DNA of 64,000 bases from Microbacterium oleivorans (GTDB taxonomy: Bacteria; Actinomycetota; Actinomycetes; Actinomycetales; Microbacteriaceae). This document shows, piece by piece, positions 35,067 to 43,895 of this stretch. The stretch is from assembly GCF_013389665.1 (NCBI RefSeq), contig NZ_CP058316.1, positions 930,001 to 994,000 on the forward strand, read 5' to 3'. Under the pieces are notes generated by a model. It did no database searches and was not told where the DNA came from. It worked only from the letters and a program-made list of their open reading frames with translations. Within the stretch, counting starts at the first letter, position 1. The number at the start of each line of letters is the position of its first letter. A program made the translations under genes and the position numbers.

Positions 35067-35112
35067 TGTGGTCTGACACCACCTTGATTTGTGGTCAGAC
35101 CACGCTTAGCAT
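35067..35112 (+). promoter_or_regulatory. cydA promoter with two TGTGGT...ACCAC operators
   Basis: TTGATT (35084-35089) and TAGCAT (35107-35112) form a -35/-10 pair with a 17-base spacer. Operator 2, TGTGGTCAGACCACG (35090-35104), fills that spacer almost completely. Operator 1, TGTGGT-CTGAC-ACCACC (35067-35083), lies upstream with its centre 22 bases away, about two helical turns. Operator 2 has the same TGTGGT-N3-ACCAC core as the SufR-like gene's own operator. Confidence 0.65.
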
Positions 35113-35200
35113 TATTCCCGGCCCCCACCCGTACCCGGGAAAAACCCGCTCGATACCTTCAGCCTGACGAAACCTTCGCCTCCCCGAAAGGCACCGCCCG

Positions 35201-36628
35201 ATGGACTTCCTCGATCCGCTCCTGCTGGCCCGCTGGCAGTTCGGCCTGACGACGCTCTACCACTACCTGTTCGTCCCGCTGACCCTCGGCATGGCCCTGG
35301 TGGTGGCGATCTTCCAGTCGGTGTGGCACCGCACGGGCGATGTGAAGTGGCTGCACCTGACGCGCCTGTTCGGCAAGATCTTCCTGATCAACTTCGCCAT
35401 GGGTGTGGTGACCGGCATCGTGCAGGAGTTCCAGTTCGGCATGAACTGGTCGGCGTACTCGCGATTCGTCGGCGACGTCTTCGGCGCCCCCCTGGCGTTC
35501 GAGGGGCTCCTGGCCTTCTTCTTCGAGGCGACCTTCATCGGCCTGTGGATCTTCGGTTGGGACAAGCTCCCGCGAGCGCTCCACCTGCTGTCGATCTGGA
35601 TGGTGGTGCTCGGGTCGACGCTTTCGGCGTACTTCATCCTCGCCGCCAACGCGTTCATGCAGAATCCCGTCGGCTACCAGATGGCCGCCGACGGCGGGCG
35701 GGCGGAGCTCATCGACTTCGGCGCGGTGCTGACGAACCCGATCGTGCTCGCGGCGTTCCCGCACACCATCTTCGCCGCGTGGATGTTCGCCGCGGCCGTG
35801 GTCATCGCCGTCGCCGCGTGGCACCTCTCGCGCGCTCAGCACATCGAGACCATGCGTCCGGCTCTCCGCTTCGGCATGTGGGGCATGATCGTGTCGTTCG
35901 TCGGCGTCGCCCTCTCGGGCGACCAGCTCAGCCTCGTGATGGTCGCGACGCAGCCGATGAAGATGGCCGCCGCCGAGGCGATGTGGAACAGCGCGTGCGG
36001 TGCGGACGCGTCGTTCTCGATCTTCTCCATCGGCACACCCGACGGCACCGAGGAGGTGTGGTCGCTGCGGGTGCCCTACCTGCTGTCGTTCCTGTCGACC
36101 CACAGCTTCGACGGCTGCGTGGAGGGTCTGAACGACCTGCAGGCGCAGTACACCGAGACCTTCGGCGCGGGCGTCGACTACCGCCCGATCGTCTGGGTCA
36201 CCTACTGGTCGTTCCGCTGGATGATCGGCCTGGGCGGCGCCGCCACCCTGATCTCGGTCGCGGGCCTGTGGGTCACCCGCAAGAAGGCTCAGCGCCCGGT
36301 GGCCCGCTGGATGTGGAAGGTGGCCATCTGGTCGGCCCCCCTCCCCCTCCTCGGCAGCCTGGTCGGCTGGGTGTTCACCGAGATGGGCCGCCAGCCCTGG
36401 ATCGTGTTCGGCCTCATGCTGACCGAGGACGGCGTCTCCCCCAACGTCCCCGGCTGGACCGTGCTCATCTCGGTCATCGCCTTCACCGCCGTGTACGCCT
36501 CCCTCGCCGTCGTCGAGTTCGGGCTCATCCGCAAGGCCGCACAGCAGGGTCCGGATCCCCTGCCCGAACCGGGCTCGCCCGAGGCCGAGGATCCGGCGGC
36601 CTCCCACACCCAGACCACCGTCTACTGA
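35201..36628 (+). CDS. cydA: Cytochrome bd ubiquinol oxidase subunit I
   Basis: A 475-residue membrane subunit of the bd-type terminal oxidase, which oxidises quinol and reduces O2 with high affinity. H21 near the end of TM1 (GLTTLYHYLFVPLTLG) is the haem-ligand position. QEFQFGMNWSAYSRFVGDVFGAPLAFEGLLAFFFE is a near-invariant block, and GRQPWIVFG is the signature after the quinol loop. The quinol-binding loop is short, as in actinobacteria. A good GAAAGGCACC ribosome site precedes the ATG. It is first in the cydAB unit, with cydDC following. Confidence 0.97.
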   Translation: MDFLDPLLLARWQFGLTTLYHYLFVPLTLGMALVVAIFQSVWHRTGDVKWLHLTRLFGKIFLINFAMGVVTGIVQEFQFGMNWSAYSRFVGDVFGAPLAFEGLLAFFFEATFIGLWIFGWDKLPRALHLLSIWMVVLGSTLSAYFILAANAFMQNPVGYQMAADGGRAELIDFGAVLTNPIVLAAFPHTIFAAWMFAAAVVIAVAAWHLSRAQHIETMRPALRFGMWGMIVSFVGVALSGDQLSLVMVATQPMKMAAAEAMWNSACGADASFSIFSIGTPDGTEEVWSLRVPYLLSFLSTHSFDGCVEGLNDLQAQYTETFGAGVDYRPIVWVTYWSFRWMIGLGGAATLISVAGLWVTRKKAQRPVARWMWKVAIWSAPLPLLGSLVGWVFTEMGRQPWIVFGLMLTEDGVSPNVPGWTVLISVIAFTAVYASLAVVEFGLIRKAAQQGPDPLPEPGSPEAEDPAASHTQTTVY

Positions 36629-36639
36629 GGAGCACGACC

Positions 36640-37671
36640 ATGGATCTCGCATACGTCTGGTTCTTCATCGTCGGCATCCTGTTCGTCGGCTACTTCGTCC
36701 TGGACGGCTTCGACTTCGGCGTCGGGATGTCGTTGCCCTTCCTCGGCCGCGACAACGTCTCGCGCCGTCAGATCATCAACACGATCGGACCGGTCTGGGA
36801 CCTCAACGAGACCTGGGTCATCGTCGCCGGCGCCTGCCTGTTCGCGGCCTTCCCCGAGTGGTACGCGACCCTCTTCAGCGGGTTCTACCTGCCGCTGCTG
36901 CTCATCCTCATCGCGCTCATCCTGCGCGGGGTGTCCTTCGAGTACCGCCACCAGCGCGACGACGCCACCTGGCGTCGTCGCTTCGACCTCATGATCGTCG
37001 TCGGCTCGGCGCTCCCGGCCTTCCTCTGGGGTGTCGCCGTGGCCAACATCGTGCAGGGAGTGCCGATCGACGCCGACAAGGAGTTCACCGGCACGCTCCT
37101 GACCCTGCTCAATCCCTACGGTCTGCTCGGCGGTGTCGTGACCCTCCTGCTCTTCTTCACCCATGGCGTGTACTTCGTCGCGCTCAAGACCGACGGTGAC
37201 GTGCGCACCCGGGCGCGGAGCCTGGCGAACCGATCGGGACTGCTGACTCTCGTGGCGGCGGCGGTCTTCCTGGCGTGGACGGTGATGTCGGCGATGGGGG
37301 CGAACGCCCCGCTGCTGCCGTTGGTATTCATCGCGGCATCCCTGGCCGCCGTGCTGCTGATCGGGGCGATCATCGCGAACCTCCGCGGGCGCGAGGGCTG
37401 GGCGTTCGCCGCGGGAGCGGGCACCGTGATGTTCGCGGTGCTGACGCTCTGGCTCTCGCTGTTCCCCAACGTGATGCCCTCCTCGACCGACCCGGCGTGG
37501 AACCTCACGATCGAGAACGCGTCGTCGACCGACTACACGCTCACGATCATGACGTGGGCTGCCGTGATCTTCCTCCCGCTCGTGCTCCTCTACCAGGGCT
37601 GGACGTACTGGGTCTTCCGCAAGCGCGTCACCCGCGCGCGCATCGAGGAGGCCGAGCTCGTCGCACATTGA
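36640..37671 (+). CDS. cydB: Cytochrome bd ubiquinol oxidase subunit II
   Basis: A 343-residue partner of CydA with about eight or nine membrane segments. VGYFVLDGFDFGVGMSLPF at the start, IGPVWDLNETWVIVAGACLFAAFPEWYATLFSGFYLPLLLIL and RGVSFEYR are conserved landmarks. The Asp/Glu pair in DLNETW lies along the proton path. It starts 11 bases after cydA, with a GAGGAGC site overlapping the cydA stop. A 254-base gap follows before cydD. Confidence 0.96.
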   Translation: MDLAYVWFFIVGILFVGYFVLDGFDFGVGMSLPFLGRDNVSRRQIINTIGPVWDLNETWVIVAGACLFAAFPEWYATLFSGFYLPLLLILIALILRGVSFEYRHQRDDATWRRRFDLMIVVGSALPAFLWGVAVANIVQGVPIDADKEFTGTLLTLLNPYGLLGGVVTLLLFFTHGVYFVALKTDGDVRTRARSLANRSGLLTLVAAAVFLAWTVMSAMGANAPLLPLVFIAASLAAVLLIGAIIANLRGREGWAFAAGAGTVMFAVLTLWLSLFPNVMPSSTDPAWNLTIENASSTDYTLTIMTWAAVIFLPLVLLYQGWTYWVFRKRVTRARIEEAELVAH

Positions 37672-37925
37672 GCATCGGAGGTCCCCGCCACGGCGACGAT
37701 CACCGGCGCGGGGTCGTTCGAGGGTTCGAGGCGCCGGTTTCCGGCATCCGCTGTTCGGGGCGCCGCATTCCCGGACTGGGGCGCTTCGTGCCCCTTGGGG
37801 CGGGATCCACACGCCCCAAGGTGAACGACGCACCCCGAACACGAGGAACGATCGCAGGCGAACAGGCGCAGCCACGCTCGGGCGGGCCGGCGACGCCGCG
37901 GGTAAGGCAGGATCGAGGAGTGAGC
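37672..37925 (+). other. 254-base gap between cydB and cydD with a perfect stem
   Basis: There is no convincing gene here. CCTTGGGGCG (37793-37802) pairs exactly with CGCCCCAAGG (37812-37821) around a nine-base loop. A wider GTTCGGGG...CCCCGAAC pair encloses it. It could be an intra-operon processing or termination element or a separate promoter region for cydDC. Confidence 0.4.
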
Positions 37926-39644
37926 ATGGACGAGCCCGAGACGCCCGCGCGCTCGAGCGGCCGGCCCGTAGACCCGCGCCTGCTCCGCTACGCACGGACC
38001 TCGCGGCTGTTCTTCGTCGCCATCGGGGCGATCGGTCTCGCGCAGACCGTCGTCGTGGCCGCCTTCGCCTGGCTGCTGACCCGAGCGATCGTCGGAGCCG
38101 TCGAGGGCATCCCGGCGTCCGAGCTCGCGAGCGTGCTCGCCGCTCTCGGGGGCGTCGTCGCAGCGCGCGCGGGACTGCTCTGGCTGCGCGAGTCGATCTC
38201 CGCCCGCGCCGCAGCCCGGGTACGCAGCGAACTGCGCGATGCGCTCACCACGGCCGTCGGCCGCCTCGGACCGGGCTGGCTCGCCGGACGGAACTCGGCC
38301 CAGCTCGCGGTCACCGCCGGGCGCGGTCTCGACGCCCTCGACGCCTATTTCGGGCGCTATCTGCCCCAGCTCGTGCTCACCGCGGTCGCGACGCCGCTGC
38401 TCATCGCCGTGATCTGGTGGAACGACGCCATCTCGGGACTGACGGTGCTCCTGACGATGCCGCTCATCCCCCTCTTCATGGTGCTCATCGGCCTCGCCAC
38501 CCGCACGGTGCAGCGGGCCCAGTGGCAGACCCTGCGCCAGCTCGCCGCTCGCTTCGCCGACACCGTGCGCGGGCTCGCGACCCTGACCGTCTTCGGCCGC
38601 CAGCACCGCGCGGCGACGTCGATCGAGCGCGTGACCGAGACCTATCGGGCCGAGACGATGCGGGTGCTCCGTGTGTCGTTCCTCTCGGGCTTCGCCCTGG
38701 AGTTCCTCGCCTCGATCTCGGTGGCAATCGTCGCCGTCTCGATCGGGTTCCGACTCATCGACGGATCCCTCGGGCTGGCCGTCGGCCTCTTCGTCCTGCT
38801 GCTGGCACCCGAGGCCTATCTCCCGCTCCGGCAGGTCGGCGTGCAGTTCCACGCCGCCGCCGAGGGCGTCGCGGCCACCGACGACGTCTTCGAGGTGCTC
38901 GACGCCGCCCGTGAGCTGCCCTCCGCCCCCGCCCCCGCGGGCGCCGGTGCTCCGGCTGCGGCATCGGGCTCGGCGCGGGCCGCAGCCGGAGGGGGGCGGG
39001 TCGTCCGGGCCGACGGCCTGCGGGTCCGCCGCGGCGATGCGCTGCTCGAGCCGGTGTCGTTCGCGGCACAGCCGGGTACGGTCACGCTGCTGTCGGGGCC
39101 GAGTGGTTCCGGCAAGTCGAGTGTCTTCGCCGCGCTGCGCGGAGTGGCCGAGGCCGAGGGCACCGTGACGCTCGACGGCTCCTCGCTTCCCCCGGCATCC
39201 ACGTGGCTCGCGTGGGCGGGGCAGGAGCCCGGCCTCATCGCGGGGACGGTCGCCGACAACGTCGTCCTGGGCTCCCCCGCCGAGACCCTCGCGCAGCCCG
39301 AGGGCCGCCGGATGCTCCGACGCGCGCTCGATCTCGCCGGGGCGTGCTCGATCGATCCCGCTCTCGAACTGGGCGTCCGCGGTTCGGGGCTGTCGGGCGG
39401 ACAGGCCCAGCGCGTCGCGGTGGCGCGCGCGCTGTTCCGGCACCTTTGCGGCTCGGCGGGCGTCATCGCCCTCGACGAGCCCAGCGCCGCGCTCGACGCC
39501 GAGACCGAGGCCGCGCTGTGGCGGAGCCTCCGCGGCCTGGCCGACGGCGGCGCGACGGTGCTGCTGATCTCGCACCGCGCATCCGCACGCTCGATCGCCG
39601 ACCTGCAGGTCCCGGTGCGCGCCCGGCAGGCGGTGACCGCGTGA
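37926..39644 (+). CDS. cydD: Thiol reductant ABC exporter subunit CydD
   Basis: A 572-residue fused membrane-ATPase half transporter. With CydC it exports glutathione- or cysteine-like thiols and is needed for assembly of cytochrome bd. Six membrane segments occupy about 1-330, including GRYLPQLVLTAVATPLLIAVIWWNDAISGL typical of CydD. An Ala/Gly-rich linker follows. The ATPase has Walker A GPSGSGKSS, signature LSGGQAQRVAVARAL, Walker B IALDEPSAALD and LISHR. The ATG at 37926 is favoured by GAGGAG five bases before it over the GTG two codons earlier. It is coupled to cydC by a GTGA overlap. Confidence 0.94.
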   Translation: MDEPETPARSSGRPVDPRLLRYARTSRLFFVAIGAIGLAQTVVVAAFAWLLTRAIVGAVEGIPASELASVLAALGGVVAARAGLLWLRESISARAAARVRSELRDALTTAVGRLGPGWLAGRNSAQLAVTAGRGLDALDAYFGRYLPQLVLTAVATPLLIAVIWWNDAISGLTVLLTMPLIPLFMVLIGLATRTVQRAQWQTLRQLAARFADTVRGLATLTVFGRQHRAATSIERVTETYRAETMRVLRVSFLSGFALEFLASISVAIVAVSIGFRLIDGSLGLAVGLFVLLLAPEAYLPLRQVGVQFHAAAEGVAATDDVFEVLDAARELPSAPAPAGAGAPAAASGSARAAAGGGRVVRADGLRVRRGDALLEPVSFAAQPGTVTLLSGPSGSGKSSVFAALRGVAEAEGTVTLDGSSLPPASTWLAWAGQEPGLIAGTVADNVVLGSPAETLAQPEGRRMLRRALDLAGACSIDPALELGVRGSGLSGGQAQRVAVARALFRHLCGSAGVIALDEPSAALDAETEAALWRSLRGLADGGATVLLISHRASARSIADLQVPVRARQAVTA

Positions 39645-41305
39645 CGACGACGACCGACGTGCTGAGGGGTGCGATGCCCACCCCTCGCCGCTTCTGGCCC
39701 GCGCTGGCGACGGGCTTCGCCACCGAGGCCTCGGCCATCGCCCTGCTCGCGTGCAGCGCCTGGCTGATCGTCCGCGCGAGCGAGCAGCCCGCGGTCATGT
39801 ACGTCATGGCGGCCGTCGTCGGTGTCCGCGCGTTCGCGATCAGCCGCGCCGTCTTCCGCTACCTCGAGCGGCTCACCTCCCACGACGCGGCGCTGCGCCA
39901 GCTCGCGGTCACGCGCACCGACCTCGTGCGCCGGCTCATCCCGCTCGCCCCCGACGGCCTCGGCCGCATCCGCCGGGGCTCCGCGCTCTCGGCTCTGGTC
40001 GACGATGTCGACGACCTCCAGAATCTTCCGCTGCGGGTCGTGGAGCCCCTCGTCGCGTCGGCGACCGTCGCCCTGGCATCGGTCGTCTTCGTCGCGATCG
40101 TCTCGTGGCCGGCGGCGCTGACGCTGCTCGGGTGTCTCGTGGTCGCGGCGATCGCGGCGACCGGGTGGGGCTGGATCGCCGGCGCCCGCGCGGAGCGGAC
40201 CATCGCCCCGCTGCGCGCTCGCCTCGCCGACGCCGTGGCCGACCATCTCGGCAGCCTCGACGTCCTCCTCGCGTACGGCGCCGAGGCCGACAGCCGGGCG
40301 CGCATCGGCGCCGCCGACCGCGACCTGCGCCGGGCCGTCGTGCGCCGGGCCGGCGCACAGGCGGGCAGCACGGCCATCGTCTCGCTGGCGGCCGGCGCGG
40401 CCTCGATCCTCGCGGTGGCGGTGACGGCACCCCAGGTGTCGTCGCTCGGCGGCCCGTGGCTGGCGGTCGCGGCGCTGGTTCCCCTGGCCGTGTTCGAGGT
40501 CTTCACCACCGTGCCTCTGGCCGCGGCCTCCTGGCGGCAGGTCCGCGCCTCGGCGCAACGCATCGCCGAGACGGTTCCGAGCGACATTCCCGACGGCCTC
40601 GTCGAGAACGCGGTGGCGCCGACCGGGCAACCTCCGCAGCTGGGTGACGGCCTGCACCTGCGGGGCGTCTCGGTGTCGTGGCCCGGCGCCGATCGTCCCG
40701 CGCTGACCGAGGTCGACCTCGACGTCCGCCCCGGCGAGCGTCTGCTCGTGGTGGGATCGAGCGGCGCCGGCAAGTCCACCCTCGCCCACGCGCTCGTCCG
40801 GTTCCTCGAGGTCGAGGGAACCTATCGCCTCGGAGACGCCGACATGCGGCACCTCGCCCCGGACGACGTCCGCTCGACGGTCGGCCTGTGCGAGCAGCAG
40901 CCGATGCTCTTCGACGAGGACATCCGTCAGAACCTCCTGTTCGCCCGCGACACCGCCACCGACGCCGAGCTGGAGGCCGTATTGGAACGGGTGGGCCTCG
41001 GCACGTGGCTGCGGGAGCGCGGCGGGCTCGACGCCCGGGTGGGCGAGCACGGCGCACTCGTGTCGGGCGGCCAGGCCCAGCGCATCGCGCTGGCCCGCGC
41101 GCTGCTGCACGGCTTTCCGGTGCTCGTGCTCGACGAGCCGACGGCCGGCGTCGACCCCGCGGCTTCCGACGCGCTGCTGCACGACCTGCTGATGGCCGTG
41201 GACGACGATCGCGCCGTCGTGCTCATCTCCCACGTGCGCGTGCCGGACGCCCTGATCGACCGCACCGTGCGGATCGAAGCCGGTCGTATCGTCGGATCCG
41301 GTTGA
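39641..41305 (+). CDS. cydC: Thiol reductant ABC exporter subunit CydC
   Basis: A 554-residue half transporter. The membrane domain starts ATGFATEASAIALLACSAWLIVRASEQP and contains RAVFRYLERLTSHDAALR, both characteristic of CydC. The ATPase has GSSGAGKST, VSGGQAQRIALARAL, VLVLDEPTAGVD and LISHVR. The GTG start overlaps the stop of cydD. With CydD it forms the periplasmic thiol exporter that supports haem insertion into cytochrome bd. It ends four bases from the end of the convergent GNAT gene. Confidence 0.94.
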   Translation: MTTTTDVLRGAMPTPRRFWPALATGFATEASAIALLACSAWLIVRASEQPAVMYVMAAVVGVRAFAISRAVFRYLERLTSHDAALRQLAVTRTDLVRRLIPLAPDGLGRIRRGSALSALVDDVDDLQNLPLRVVEPLVASATVALASVVFVAIVSWPAALTLLGCLVVAAIAATGWGWIAGARAERTIAPLRARLADAVADHLGSLDVLLAYGAEADSRARIGAADRDLRRAVVRRAGAQAGSTAIVSLAAGAASILAVAVTAPQVSSLGGPWLAVAALVPLAVFEVFTTVPLAAASWRQVRASAQRIAETVPSDIPDGLVENAVAPTGQPPQLGDGLHLRGVSVSWPGADRPALTEVDLDVRPGERLLVVGSSGAGKSTLAHALVRFLEVEGTYRLGDADMRHLAPDDVRSTVGLCEQQPMLFDEDIRQNLLFARDTATDAELEAVLERVGLGTWLRERGGLDARVGEHGALVSGGQAQRIALARALLHGFPVLVLDEPTAGVDPAASDALLHDLLMAVDDDRAVVLISHVRVPDALIDRTVRIEAGRIVGSG

Positions 41306-41308
41306 GCG

Positions 41309-41914
41309 CTATACGGTGAGGCGCCTGCCGAAGGCCTGCGTTCCCGGGGCGGAGACGAGCCGCTCGAGGCCGAGCCGGTCGTAGAAGGCCACCGCGCCGG
41401 TGTTGTCGGCCGACGCCACCAGGTGCAGCCCCGCCACCCCCGCACTGCGCAGCTCCGCCGACAGCCGCTCCACGAGGCGGCGCCCCCACCCCTGGCCCTG
41501 CGCGGCCGGAAGAAGGTCGATGTGCAGATGCGCGGGGTGGGACGCGGCGAGCGCCTCGACGCCGGCAGCCCGGGAGTATGCGTACCGCAGCGTGCGCGCC
41601 TGCCGCGAGTCGTCGTCCGAGGCGGGGCGGGGCCAGCGGCCGGCGAAACGCGGCCACCAGTCGGTGCGGAACCACTCCTCGAACGCATCGGTGTCGGATG
41701 TCGCGACGATGTAGCCCACCGGGTCGTCGGCATCGTCGGCGACGACGAACGCGAGCTCGGGATGCCGTTCGGCGTAGGGCAGGACGAACACCGCGGCCCA
41801 GATGTCGTCGTCGGCGAACAGTCCGGTCGCATCGGCGCCGTGATCGGCGGTGCGCAGGCAGATCCGGGCGAGGGCGTTCTCGTCGCCCGGCCGGGCGGAG
41901 CGCAGGTGGAGCAT
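41309..41914 (-). CDS. GNAT family N-acetyltransferase
   Basis: A 201-residue acetyltransferase. MLHLRSARPGDENALARICLRTADHG is a standard first strand and helix. HLHIDLLPAAQGQGWGRRLVERL carries the acetyl-CoA loop (QGQGWG), and ASADNTGAVAFYDRLGLERL the C-terminal fold. A central ADHGADATGLF...FVLPYAERHPELAFVV block matches OGT-like/GNAT proteins of unknown substrate. It lies between the convergent cydC end and the modC end on the same strand. Confidence 0.83.
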   Translation of the reverse strand: MLHLRSARPGDENALARICLRTADHGADATGLFADDDIWAAVFVLPYAERHPELAFVVADDADDPVGYIVATSDTDAFEEWFRTDWWPRFAGRWPRPASDDDSRQARTLRYAYSRAAGVEALAASHPAHLHIDLLPAAQGQGWGRRLVERLSAELRSAGVAGLHLVASADNTGAVAFYDRLGLERLVSAPGTQAFGRRLTV

Positions 41915-41961
41915 CCCCTCATCGTGGCATTCGGAGCGCGCGTGCGCACGCACCGACGACC

Positions 41962-43011
41962 TCAGGCCCAGGTGACCGCGGACGCGGCGACGCCGAGCGC
42001 CACGCGCGCTCCGGGCCGCACCTCCGCCGCACGCGCGACGGAGAGGTCGACGGCGACGGCGGGGTCGCGCACGAACACCCGCACGCCGCCGACGGTGGGC
42101 TCGAGCCGGTCGACGATCGCGTGCCAGACGATCTCCGCGGCGGGGCGGCCCGCCGGGGCGTCGGGCAGGTCCCCGATCCAGAGGCGGACGTCGGCGGGAC
42201 GGAAGAGCGCCACGCGGCCCTCCTCGGAGCCACGACCGGCGACGGTGAGGGCGCCGGCCCGCCAGCTCCCCCGCTCTCCGGCGCCGACGACCCGGTTCAG
42301 CCCCGCGATCGCAGCACCGAACGCGGTCGCCGGGGCGCCGAGCACCGCGCGCACGTCGCCACTCTGGGTCACCTCGCCGGCTTCGAGGATGACGAGCCGA
42401 TCGGCGACGGTGGCGGCGTCGAGCGCGTCGTGCGTGACCAGCACGGCCGTCGCCCCCGCCGACCGCAACTGCTCGGCGAGCATCGTGCGCAGCGCCGCGA
42501 CGGTCTCGGGATCGAGCGCGGTGAACGGCTCGTCGAGCAGCACGAGCCGCGGCGCAGCGGCGAGCGCCCGGGCGAGGGCGACGCGCTGCTGCTGCCCGCC
42601 CGACAGCTCGCGCGGCGCGCGGGGGCCGGCGGCGGCGAGGCCCACGCGGTCGAGCCAGTCGTCGGCCTCCGCCCGCGCCCGCCGCGCCGCCACCCCGCGC
42701 GAGCGGAGACCGAACGCGACGTTCTCGCGCGCCGAGAGGTGCGGGAACAGACAGGGGTCCTGGCGCAGCAGCACGGTGCCGCGACGCTGCGGGGCGACCT
42801 GGACGCCGGGAGCCGCGACCACCTCGTCGTCGATGCGCACCGATCCCGCATCGATCGGGCACAGGCCCGCGATCGCCTCGACCGTCGTGGTCTTCCCCGC
42901 ACCGCTCGGGCCCATGACCGCGACGATCTCGCCGGTCTCGGCCGTCAGGTCGACCGAGACGGCGAGATCGCGACGTCGCACGCGCAGGTGCGCGCTCAGC
43001 CGCGCGCTCAT
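41962..43011 (-). CDS. modC: Molybdate ABC transporter ATP-binding protein ModC
   Basis: A 349-residue ABC ATPase with a C-terminal TOBE/molybdate-binding region. Walker A GPSGAGKTT, LLRQDPCLFPHLSARENVAFGLRSRG, signature LSGGQQQRVALARAL and Walker B LVLLDEPFTALD are standard for ModC-type importers. The C-terminal about 100 residues (FRPADVRLWIG, then VRDPAVAVDLSVARAAEVRPGARVAL) form the regulatory TOBE part that can bind molybdate and inhibit transport. Its start overlaps the modB stop (ATGA). Confidence 0.92.
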   Translation of the reverse strand: MSARLSAHLRVRRRDLAVSVDLTAETGEIVAVMGPSGAGKTTTVEAIAGLCPIDAGSVRIDDEVVAAPGVQVAPQRRGTVLLRQDPCLFPHLSARENVAFGLRSRGVAARRARAEADDWLDRVGLAAAGPRAPRELSGGQQQRVALARALAAAPRLVLLDEPFTALDPETVAALRTMLAEQLRSAGATAVLVTHDALDAATVADRLVILEAGEVTQSGDVRAVLGAPATAFGAAIAGLNRVVGAGERGSWRAGALTVAGRGSEEGRVALFRPADVRLWIGDLPDAPAGRPAAEIVWHAIVDRLEPTVGGVRVFVRDPAVAVDLSVARAAEVRPGARVALGVAASAVTWA

Positions 43012-43895
43012 CGCGACGTCCCGGGACGCCAGCCGCGGACGAGCAGCAGCACCGCGACGGCGGTCACCAGCAGCAGCAGCGAGAGGGCGACGGCCGTCCC
43101 CTGAGACACTCCGGCGCCGTTGAAGGCCGTGTAGATCGCCAGTGGCATCGTCTGGGTCGAACCCGGGGCGTTCCCCGCGAACAGCGCGGTCGCACCGAAC
43201 TCCCCGAGCGCACGGGCGAAGCAGAGCACGATGCCCGCGACGAGCCCGGGGGCCGCCAGCGGCATCGTCACGCGCCAGAGGATGCGCCACCGGCCCGCCC
43301 CCAGCGCGGCGGCAGCCTGCTCGTACCGCACGCCGGCCCCCCGCAGCGCCCCTTCGAGAGCGAGCACGAGGAAGGGCAGCGCGACGAAGGTCTGCGCCAG
43401 CACGACGGCTGCGGCGGTGAAGGGGATCCGGATGCCCACGCCCTCGAGCGCGACCCCGAGCCAGCCGTTGCGCCCGAAGAGGAACAGCAGTGCGACCCCG
43501 CCGACCATGGGCGGCAGGACGAGCGGCACGGTCACCGCAGCACGCAGCACCGCCGCCACGCGGGCGCCCGACCGGGCGATGGTCAGCGCGAGCGGGACGC
43601 CCAGCACGATGCACGCCGCCGTCGCGGCGAGGGCGGTCTGCATCGAGAGGATCAGCGCCGAGACGGCCTCCGGCGAGGTGATGTCCCGCCACAGCGTGGA
43701 CAGGTCGACGCGTGCGACGAGCGCGGCCAGGGGGACCACGAGCAGGGCGAGGCCGATGACCGCCGGCAGCAGCACGATCCGGGGCAGGTAGCCTCGCGCC
43801 GCCGCACCGGTCTCGCCGGTCCCGGCCACGCGCCGCGAGGGGAACGGGCGGCCGGCGTCGGCGGCCCGCGTCCGGTCATCGGCAGCGGGGATCAC
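43008..43895 (-). CDS. modB: Molybdate ABC transporter permease ModB
   Basis: A 295-residue permease with about six membrane segments. LRAAVTVPLVLPPMVGGVALLFLFGRNGWLG is a ModB signature. EQAAAALGAGRWRILWRVTMPLAAPGLVAG is the EAA loop that contacts ModC, and ALGEFGATALFAGNAPGSTQTMPLAIY is also diagnostic. The N-terminal 35 residues are hydrophilic and cytosolic. The GTG start overlaps the modA stop (GTGA). Confidence 0.93.
   Translation of the reverse strand: MIPAADDRTRAADAGRPFPSRRVAGTGETGAAARGYLPRIVLLPAVIGLALLVVPLAALVARVDLSTLWRDITSPEAVSALILSMQTALAATAACIVLGVPLALTIARSGARVAAVLRAAVTVPLVLPPMVGGVALLFLFGRNGWLGVALEGVGIRIPFTAAAVVLAQTFVALPFLVLALEGALRGAGVRYEQAAAALGAGRWRILWRVTMPLAAPGLVAGIVLCFARALGEFGATALFAGNAPGSTQTMPLAIYTAFNGAGVSQGTAVALSLLLLVTAVAVLLLVRGWRPGTSR

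Noticed and set aside
35067..35104. Rex-type operator before cydA
   Set aside because: The sites read TGTGGT...ACCAC, not the TTGTGA...TCACAA form of Rex boxes.
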